Shown: one piece after another, positions 4,494-8,968 of the stretch
Layout: the number at the start of each line of letters is the position of its first letter
Position numbering within the stretch: the first letter of the stretch is position 1
NCBI GenBank assembly: GCA_030697445.1
Contig: JAUYPY010000046.1
Coordinates: forward strand, 1 to 8,968
DNA from: a bacterium
GTDB lineage: Bacteria; Patescibacteriota; Minisyncoccia; Phycocordibacterales; UBA10002
Length of the DNA: 8,968 bases
Direction: 5' to 3'
Notes under the pieces: model-generated
Seen by the model: the letters and a program-made list of their open reading frames with translations, nothing else
Databases searched by the model: none
What the model was told of the DNA's origin: nothing
Translations under genes and position numbers: made by a program

Positions 4494-6167
4494 TTATTCG
4501 CTAAATCCGACCACCCGTTCCACTTCATCAAGCGATGTGATGCCTGCAAGTGCCTTGAGCACCCCGTCTTGCGGCATCGTGAGTAGACCTTGCGGCTTTC
4601 CTGCGGCACGGATTTCGCGCTCGCTCGGGTTTTCACGAATTATCTTTTCAATTGCACTATCCATTGCAATTCCTTCAAACACACCGATTCTCCCTTTGTA
4701 GCCGGTCTCGGAACATTTGTCGCACCCTACTGGCTTCCATACTTTTGCGGTTTGCGGAGCGCTTTCTCCCGTCGGCAGTTCCGCAAGTGTTTGCTCAACC
4801 AGTTTTTTCTGCTCAGCGGTCATGACTCCTTCTTTTTTGCATACCGGGCAGAGCTTGCGCACGAGCCGCTGTGCGAGCGCGAGCGTTACCGCCGAGCTCA
4901 TAATCTTCGGGTCCACGCCGAGGTCTATGAGGCGAGGGAAGGTGCCCGCCGCATTGTTGGTATGGAGCGTTGAAAGCACCATATGGCCGGTGAGCGAAGC
5001 ATTGAGCGCAACCCCCGCTGTCTCGTTGTCGCGGATTTCGCCGACCATAATCACATCCGGGTCTTGCCTAAGCGCGGAGCGCAGACCTTCCAAGAAAGTG
5101 TATTTTTCATTCGCGTTCACTTGCGTTTGCACAATACCTTGCAAATGATACTCAATCGGGTCTTCAATTGTAATCACTTTTGTTCCCGGCGTGTATATTT
5201 TGCGCAAAAATGCGTAAAGCGTCGTCGTTTTGCCGCTTCCGGTCGGACCGGTCGTGAGCACCATACCATTTGGTTTTTTGATTTCTTTTTCCACCAGCGC
5301 ATGGAGTGTCGGATGCATACCGAGGTCCTCCATCTTTACCGCAATCGTCTTAGGATTCAAGACGCGGAGCACCACCGACTCGCCGTACGCGCCGGGAATA
5401 ATAGAGGTGCGTATTTCTATTTCCACTCCTTCTAGTTTGACGCTCAATCTGCCGTCCTGCGCTTCGTCGCGGACATTCAGTTTGAGCCCCGACACAAGTT
5501 TGATGCGCGAAAGTATAAATTGAAATGCATCTCTCGGTACCGCAACGAGGTCGTTCAACATTCCGTCCAAGCGCAAGCGCAGGCGCACCGACGCCTCTTC
5601 CGGTTCCATATGAATGTCGGATGCTCCCGTCGCTAGGGCGCCCGCTAGGAGCGTTTCAATCATCCGCGATACGCGCGAAGATTGTTTTGACGCGAGTTCA
5701 GTGCGTAGCACTCCCGCAATGTCGGCAATTGTTTTGAGATTTTTCGCTTGCGCCGACACTTCCTCACTTGCAATCGTGATGGAGCCGGTATTTTCCGTAT
5801 GCGCGAACGAGAGGTCTTTGTAGCGCGCCCACGCCTTCTCAAGCCCTTTGCGTTCGGTCATAAAAAGAGAAATCTCATACCCCGCGCCTGCGAGCTTTTT
5901 CAGCGCGGCTTTCGTTTCCGGTTTTTCAGGAGAAAATACCGCTATACTCACTTTTTTGTTATTGATTGAAAAGCCGGCAAGGAGCGCCTCGCGCGCCTCG
6001 GCTTCCGTTACCAAGCGGAGCGCATCCAATTCAATTGGTGTGGGAATAAGGTCAATGTATGGAATGCCAGCTTTTTCGGCAAGCGTTTGCACAAGCTCGC
6101 GCTCCTCGCGCTCGCGCAAATCAGTTAATTGTTCTTTCTGCTTTTCTTCGTCAAATGAAATAGGCAT
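4494..6167 (-). CDS. pilB: Type IV pilus assembly ATPase PilB (GspE family)
   Basis: 557 residues, normal for PilB/GspE. This cytoplasmic hexameric ATPase powers pilin polymerisation at the inner membrane, which in such bacteria may serve attachment, motility or DNA uptake. An N-terminal GSPII_E/MshEN-like region (about 1-150) is followed by the ATPase core: ASDIHMEP (182-189), Walker A GPTGSGKT (307-314), Asp box TIEDPIEYHLQG (333-344), Walker B DVIMVGEIRD (371-380) and His box LTGHMVLSTLHTN (392-404). The tetracysteine zinc site CPVC (440-443) and CDKC (482-485) is characteristic of PilB/GspE and absent from PilT retraction ATPases. No pilC, pilT or pilin gene is adjacent in the window. The start at 6167 has no Shine-Dalgarno. 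The leader contains hairpin 6178-6210, and the gene is divergent from the membrane-anchored protein gene. GspE of a secretion system is the alternative name. Confidence 0.95.
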   Translation of the reverse strand: MPISFDEEKQKEQLTDLREREERELVQTLAEKAGIPYIDLIPTPIELDALRLVTEAEAREALLAGFSINNKKVSIAVFSPEKPETKAALKKLAGAGYEISLFMTERKGLEKAWARYKDLSFAHTENTGSITIASEEVSAQAKNLKTIADIAGVLRTELASKQSSRVSRMIETLLAGALATGASDIHMEPEEASVRLRLRLDGMLNDLVAVPRDAFQFILSRIKLVSGLKLNVRDEAQDGRLSVKLEGVEIEIRTSIIPGAYGESVVLRVLNPKTIAVKMEDLGMHPTLHALVEKEIKKPNGMVLTTGPTGSGKTTTLYAFLRKIYTPGTKVITIEDPIEYHLQGIVQTQVNANEKYTFLEGLRSALRQDPDVIMVGEIRDNETAGVALNASLTGHMVLSTLHTNNAAGTFPRLIDLGVDPKIMSSAVTLALAQRLVRKLCPVCKKEGVMTAEQKKLVEQTLAELPTGESAPQTAKVWKPVGCDKCSETGYKGRIGVFEGIAMDSAIEKIIRENPSEREIRAAGKPQGLLTMPQDGVLKALAGITSLDEVERVVGFSE

Positions 6168-6177
6168 ATTGGTCTTG

Positions 6178-6210
6178 CACCCGATGTTGATAGGTGGAAA
6201 ACATCGGGTG
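6178..6210 (-). promoter_or_regulatory. 5'-leader hairpin upstream of pilB
   Basis: CACCCGATGTT (6178-6188) and AACATCGGGTG (6200-6210) form a perfect 11-bp stem with an 11-nt loop, ending 11 nt before the pilB start codon. The predicted minus-strand transcript would begin at about 6216, so the hairpin would be at its very 5' end. It shares arms and loop length with 6308-6342 and architecture with 7271-7305. Confidence 0.75.
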
Positions 6211-6222
6211 TCTGTCTCGTAC

Positions 6223-6228
6223 AGTATA
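6223..6228 (-). promoter_or_regulatory. -10 box of the pilB promoter (probable)
   Basis: TATACT on the minus strand (plus-strand AGTATA). At 17 nt upstream there is only GGGGCT, a poor -35, so the promoter is weak or needs an activator. An AAGCCC/GGGCTT dyad at 6245-6265 lies between it and the divergent promoter. Confidence 0.5.
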
Positions 6229-6244
6229 GCGCGTGCGCCGGAAA

Positions 6245-6265
6245 AAGCCCCTCTTTCATGGGCTT
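6245..6265. promoter_or_regulatory. Dyad between divergent promoters, possible operator
   Basis: AAGCCC (6245-6250) and GGGCTT (6260-6265) are exact inverted repeats separated by 9 nt. The right arm overlaps the first two bases of the plus-strand -35 (TTGACT, 6264-6269), and the left arm covers the expected -35 position of the pilB promoter. A dimeric regulator here could control both genes. This is inference from position only. Confidence 0.35.
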
Positions 6266-6292
6266 GACTTTATATATATGAGGTGCTATACT
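6264..6292 (+). promoter_or_regulatory. Promoter of the membrane-anchored protein gene
   Basis: TTGACT (6264-6269), a 17-nt spacer and TATACT (6287-6292) make a near-consensus promoter. Transcription would start near 6299, about 9 nt before the hairpin at 6308. Confidence 0.85.
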
Positions 6293-6307
6293 ATTCCTAG
6301 TTAAGTC

Positions 6308-6342
6308 GCACCCGATGTTAATGGGCTTCAAACATCGGGTGC
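6308..6342 (+). promoter_or_regulatory. 5'-leader hairpin upstream of the membrane-anchored protein gene
   Basis: GCACCCGATGTT (6308-6319) pairs with AACATCGGGTGC (6331-6342), 12 bp with an 11-nt loop. The stem is identical over 11 bp to the hairpin upstream of pilB, while the loop sequence differs. It should lie at the extreme 5' end of the mRNA. There is no T-tract after it, so it is not a terminator. Confidence 0.78.
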
Positions 6343-6389
6343 TTGAAAAAACGAAGCCAAAAATTCAAAAAAAGAAAGTTGAGGAAGAA

Positions 6390-7202
6390 ATGAAAAAAGA
6401 AATCAAGATCCTTGTTGGAGTAACAGCATCCGCAATAATTCTCACGGCGATAGGGACTTGGTTAATCACCAAGCCACAAACCACTCAAACCGTTAGGTTG
6501 GCGGTACCAACGACCAACGCGCTGCCTATTGTTGCGGTGCCGACGAACGCTCCGGCCACAGCAAGTCAGGTTGACCTGCTTGCTGCCGAAGTGAAGGCGC
6601 TGAAGGCCGCTAATGAGGAAAGGGAGGCGAGGGTGCAAAGATTGCTAAAACTCAACGAGGAAACTCAACGAGAAAGAGCGACCAGTATTCCCGTCATCAC
6701 AGTGCCGCTCACGGTGATTGTAACCAACCCGCCACCTATGTGGAATATCAACGGCACCCTTAACATCGGCGGTTCGTCGTCACCACAAACGCCGAGCAAA
6801 GAAAGTAAAAAGGGTGGCGGTGCGTTGATGGAGAAATCGCAGAAATCAAAAACGCTGGTGCCGATGTACACCATCACAAACTCCACTTCCACGGTGTCGG
6901 TAACCGGAACCAACACGGTCTCGGTAACCAACACATCGGTGCAGAACTTTCTGCGCCCGGGGAAGCGAAGTTTACTTGGTGTGATTCTGGGAGGTCGGGC
7001 AAACCCGATTTCCACAGATACGCCGAGCGGCAATAGTGTCCAGCAAGGGCACCCGCCGACACCGGTGATAATTGTGGAGCAACCATACGGATATGGGTAT
7101 CCGTATGGGTATGGCGGATACAGATCCCCATACCAACCGGTGTACTCTGGGTACGGATCAAGTGAAAGACGACTCTTCGGAGTCCACTTTCACACACGGT
7201 GA
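6390..7202 (+). CDS. Membrane-anchored low-complexity protein, 270 aa, unknown function
   Basis: I chose ATG 6390 because GAGG at 6381-6384 is a well-placed Shine-Dalgarno; the frame runs upstream to 6315 but that overlaps the leader hairpin. MKKEIK followed by a hydrophobic stretch (7-26) is an uncleaved N-terminal anchor or signal, with the rest probably outside the membrane. Residues about 60-97 are a charged helical, likely coiled-coil segment. Residues 100-115 are a Val/Ile/Thr beta-like stretch (PVITVPLTVIVTNPPP). Residues 160-185 are a Thr/Ser/Asn/Val repeat (TSTVSVTGTNTVSVTNTSV). Residues 233-257 are Tyr/Gly-rich (YGYGYPYGYGGY). No catalytic motif is visible. The composition suggests a surface or envelope structural protein. 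Its divergence from pilB with shared leader hairpins hints at a link to pili or the cell surface, but this is not shown. It is monocistronic, ending at the terminator 7223. Confidence 0.8.
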   Translation: MKKEIKILVGVTASAIILTAIGTWLITKPQTTQTVRLAVPTTNALPIVAVPTNAPATASQVDLLAAEVKALKAANEEREARVQRLLKLNEETQRERATSIPVITVPLTVIVTNPPPMWNINGTLNIGGSSSPQTPSKESKKGGGALMEKSQKSKTLVPMYTITNSTSTVSVTGTNTVSVTNTSVQNFLRPGKRSLLGVILGGRANPISTDTPSGNSVQQGHPPTPVIIVEQPYGYGYPYGYGGYRSPYQPVYSGYGSSERRLFGVHFHTR

Positions 7203-7222
7203 GTTCGGAAGAATTCACTGGG

Positions 7223-7252
7223 GCGCGCAAACGAAAGTTTGCGCGCTTTTTT
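7223..7252 (+). terminator. Intrinsic terminator after the membrane-anchored protein gene
   Basis: GCGCGCAAAC (7223-7232) and GTTTGCGCGC (7237-7246) form a perfect 10-bp stem with a GAAA loop, followed by TTTTTT and further T-rich sequence. It lies 20 nt past the stop at 7202. Confidence 0.95.
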
Positions 7253-7270
7253 CTTTTCTACTAAACTCAT

Positions 7271-7305
7271 GGCACCAGATGTCTAAATTGCAGACATCTG
7301 GTGCC
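7271..7305 (+). promoter_or_regulatory. 5'-leader hairpin upstream of tsaE
   Basis: GGCACCAGATGTCT (7271-7284) pairs with AGACATCTGGTGCC (7292-7305), a perfect 14-bp stem ending 9 nt before the tsaE ATG. Against the hairpins at 6178 and 6308 it keeps GCACC-x-GATGT/ACATC-x-GGTGC with C-G changed to A-T and T-A to C-G, that is, paired changes. A weak -10-like TACTAA at 7259-7264 would place transcription start near the hairpin. No T-run follows, so it is not a terminator. Confidence 0.75.
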
Positions 7306-7314
7306 AGAATAACC

Positions 7315-7743
7315 ATGATTAGCAAAAGCATTTCCAACACCGCACAGTTTGCGCAAGAGTTTCTTGCGGGACTTTGCTCGCGTACGGACGCGGCGACTAT
7401 TGTTGGGTTGTACGGCGACCTCGGCTCGGGCAAGACTTCGTTTGTCCAGCAAGTTGCAAAAATCCTCGGCGTTCACGGCTCCGTGCAAAGTCCTACTTTC
7501 GTAATAATTAAAAATTATAAATTAAAAATTAAAAATTTTGATACATTAGTACATATAGATGCTTATCGCTTGGACAGCGGAGCGGATTTAAAAAAACTCG
7601 GCTGGGACGCTCTTGCTGGCGACCCAACTAATCTCATTTTCATAGAATGGGCCGAGCGCGCTGCAGACATTTTGCCACTTGATCACGCCAGACTTCATTT
7701 TGAATTTGTAGACGACACGACCCGCAAAATTACGCTAGAATAG
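7315..7743 (+). CDS. tsaE: tRNA t6A biosynthesis ATPase TsaE
   Basis: 142 residues from ATG 7315, normal for TsaE (about 150). The open frame upstream to 7072 overlaps the preceding gene, terminator and hairpin, so it is not used. TsaE is a P-loop ATPase that works with TsaB, TsaC and TsaD to make N6-threonylcarbamoyladenosine at tRNA position 37. Seen motifs are Walker A GDLGSGKT (34-41), SPTF (59-62), HIDAYRL (80-86) and the Walker B-like IEWAER (110-115). Residues 68-76 (YKLKIKNFD) come from a pure A/T-rich stretch of DNA and look like a small insertion between SPTF and HIDAYRL. No Shine-Dalgarno is evident. polA follows after 4 nt, so the two form an operon. Confidence 0.93.
   Translation: MISKSISNTAQFAQEFLAGLCSRTDAATIVGLYGDLGSGKTSFVQQVAKILGVHGSVQSPTFVIIKNYKLKIKNFDTLVHIDAYRLDSGADLKKLGWDALAGDPTNLIFIEWAERAADILPLDHARLHFEFVDDTTRKITLE
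7503..7539 (+). repeat. In-frame A/T-only low-complexity tract within tsaE
   Basis: An almost pure A/T run made of repeated AATTAAAAATT-like units encodes IIKNYKLKIKNF between the SPTF and HIDAYRL motifs. It contrasts sharply with the flanking coding sequence. It looks like an intergenic-type A/T repeat absorbed in frame, with no frameshift. Confidence 0.55.
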
Positions 7744-7747
7744 CAGT

Positions 7748-8968
7748 ATGGAAAGAGAAAGAAAGCGGCTTGTGCTTATTGACGCGCACGCGATATTACA
7801 TCGCGCGTATCATGCATTGCCTGAGTTTAGCAATAGCCGTGGCGAGCCGACGGGGGGGCTGTATGGCCTTGCGGCGATGCTCATTAAAATTATCGCGGAC
7901 TTGAAACCCGATTATCTTGCGGCGGCGTATGATTTGCCGAAGCCGACTTTCCGACATACGGCGTACAAGGACTACAAAGCGGGGCGGGCGAAAACGGATG
8001 ACGCGCTTGTTGCGCAAATGAAGCGCTCGCGCGAGGTGTTTGAAGTGTTTGCGATTCCGATGTACGACAAGGAGGGTTTTGAGGCGGATGATATTCTCGG
8101 AACAATAGTTGAGCAGGTAACAGATTCCGACATTGTCATCGCATCGGGCGACATGGATACGCTACAGCTCGTAGATGGCAAGCGTGTACAAGTGTATACG
8201 CTAAAGAGGGGGATTAACGACATAATTTTGTATGACGAAGAAAAAGTAAAAGAACGATACGGATTCGGTCCGGGACTTTTGCCGGATTTTAAGGGGTTGA
8301 AGGGCGACCCGTCGGATAATATAAAAGGGATAAAAGGAATCGGCGACAAAACGGCAACTGAACTCATACAGAAGTTCGGTTCTGTTGAGGAAATATATAA
8401 AAAATTAAAAAAAGACAAAAAAGCGTTTGAAAAAGCAGGAATCAAACCGCGCGTCATCGGGCTTTTGGAAACAGGAAAAGAAGACGCGGAGTTCAGTAAG
8501 ATTTTAGGCACAATTCGACGCGACGCTCCGATTGAGTTTGCGCTTCCGGATTTGCCGTGGCGCGAGAGCGTTGACATAGCAAAAGCCGAAAATCTTTTTG
8601 GCGAATTAGAATTTAGGAATCTTGGACAGAGGTTGAGGGATGCAATTGGTGGGATAGAAAAGATTCAAGAAACAAGAAATGAGATTCAAGAAAGAAAACC
8701 AATAAATAAAGAGTTAGCGGTAGCTTTGTGGCTTATCAATTCCAATCTCACCAGTCCGACTGCTGACGATATTTTTAATTTTACGGAAACGAAAGATACG
8801 GGGCTGGCGCGCGCGAAGATCTTCGCGGAGCTTAATACACGCCGCCTCACGCGCGTGTTTGAAGAAATTGAAAAACCCCTTATTCCGGTGGTAGAAAAAA
8901 TGAATGAACGAGGCGTTGCGATAGATGTGAAATATCTTACCGGGCTTTCGTTGGAATATCACAAAGAA
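7748..8968 (+). CDS. polA: DNA polymerase I, N-terminal part (cut by window end)
   Basis: 407 codons are open to the last base. ATG 7748 lies 4 nt after the tsaE stop. The 5'-3' exonuclease/FEN domain (about 1-290), which removes RNA primers and repair flaps, shows LIDAHAILHRAYHA (10-23), FEADDILG (111-118), ASGDMDT (132-138), GDPSDNIKG (186-194) and a helix-hairpin-helix at about 194-207. The start of the polymerase domain is reached at IEKPLIPVVEKMNERGVAID (about 374-393). In E. coli PolA the equivalent point is near residue 540, and the space is filled by a 190-residue 3'-5' exonuclease domain. Here only about 80 residues separate the domains, with remnants such as ELAVALWLI and no DxE motif. 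The enzyme therefore probably lacks proofreading, as in many small-genome bacteria. The active-site motifs A, B and C lie beyond the window. Confidence 0.95.
   Translation, partial: MERERKRLVLIDAHAILHRAYHALPEFSNSRGEPTGGLYGLAAMLIKIIADLKPDYLAAAYDLPKPTFRHTAYKDYKAGRAKTDDALVAQMKRSREVFEVFAIPMYDKEGFEADDILGTIVEQVTDSDIVIASGDMDTLQLVDGKRVQVYTLKRGINDIILYDEEKVKERYGFGPGLLPDFKGLKGDPSDNIKGIKGIGDKTATELIQKFGSVEEIYKKLKKDKKAFEKAGIKPRVIGLLETGKEDAEFSKILGTIRRDAPIEFALPDLPWRESVDIAKAENLFGELEFRNLGQRLRDAIGGIEKIQETRNEIQERKPINKELAVALWLINSNLTSPTADDIFNFTETKDTGLARAKIFAELNTRRLTRVFEEIEKPLIPVVEKMNERGVAIDVKYLTGLSLEYHKE

Noticed and set aside
7072..7314. N-terminal extension of TsaE by 81 residues
   Set aside because: It would overlap the preceding gene, its terminator and the leader hairpin. 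The ATG at 7315 gives the normal TsaE length.
1..8968. CRISPR array, insertion sequence or tRNA gene
   Set aside because: No regularly spaced direct repeats, no transposase-like protein with terminal repeats, and no tRNA cloverleaf with a GTTC-type T loop were seen on either strand.

Overview
The window reads like a piece of a small bacterial chromosome, most likely from the Candidate Phyla Radiation (Patescibacteria, Parcubacteria-like). This is an inference. It rests on TGA acting as a normal stop, few clear Shine-Dalgarno sites, short intergenic spaces, a PilB-type pilus ATPase, a tsaE-polA pair, and a DNA polymerase I whose proofreading domain is largely missing. No rRNA or tRNA gene, insertion sequence or CRISPR array was seen.

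Layout. Positions 1-948 hold no convincing protein gene but are crowded with hairpins (about 15), so this may be a large structured RNA or a very long structured leader. It runs into a gene for an unrecognised 347-residue protein (949-1992). A 21-codon ORF (2190-2255) and an unrecognised 98-residue protein (2291-2587) follow, closed by a clear terminator. Both the 949 gene and the 21-codon ORF start inside the 3' arm of a hairpin that follows a boxA-like AAGTTCTTTGAAA. Next comes a compact toxin-antitoxin operon (2686-3171) with its own promoter and operator-like palindrome. It converges on ruvB (minus strand).

Between ruvB and the minus-strand pilB lies an apparent non-coding RNA gene on the plus strand (about 4241-4482). 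It has a -35/-10 promoter, a perfect 19-bp closing stem around a multibranched core, and a strong intrinsic terminator. It matches no RNA family I could recognise.

From about 6170 to 6345, pilB and a membrane-anchored, low-complexity protein gene are transcribed divergently. Each transcript appears to begin with nearly the same hairpin (CACCCGATGTT / AACATCGGGTG, 11-nt loop). A third hairpin of the same design, with compensatory base changes, precedes tsaE at 7271-7305. The window ends with tsaE (tRNA t6A modification) followed 4 nt later by polA, which runs off the edge after 407 codons.

How the parts work together. ruvB and polA serve DNA recombination and repair, tsaE serves tRNA modification, and pilB powers pilus assembly. 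The membrane-anchored protein divergent from pilB may share its regulation. The most unusual content is RNA-level: the candidate RNA gene at 4241-4482, the structured region at 52-860, and two families of 5'-leader hairpins.
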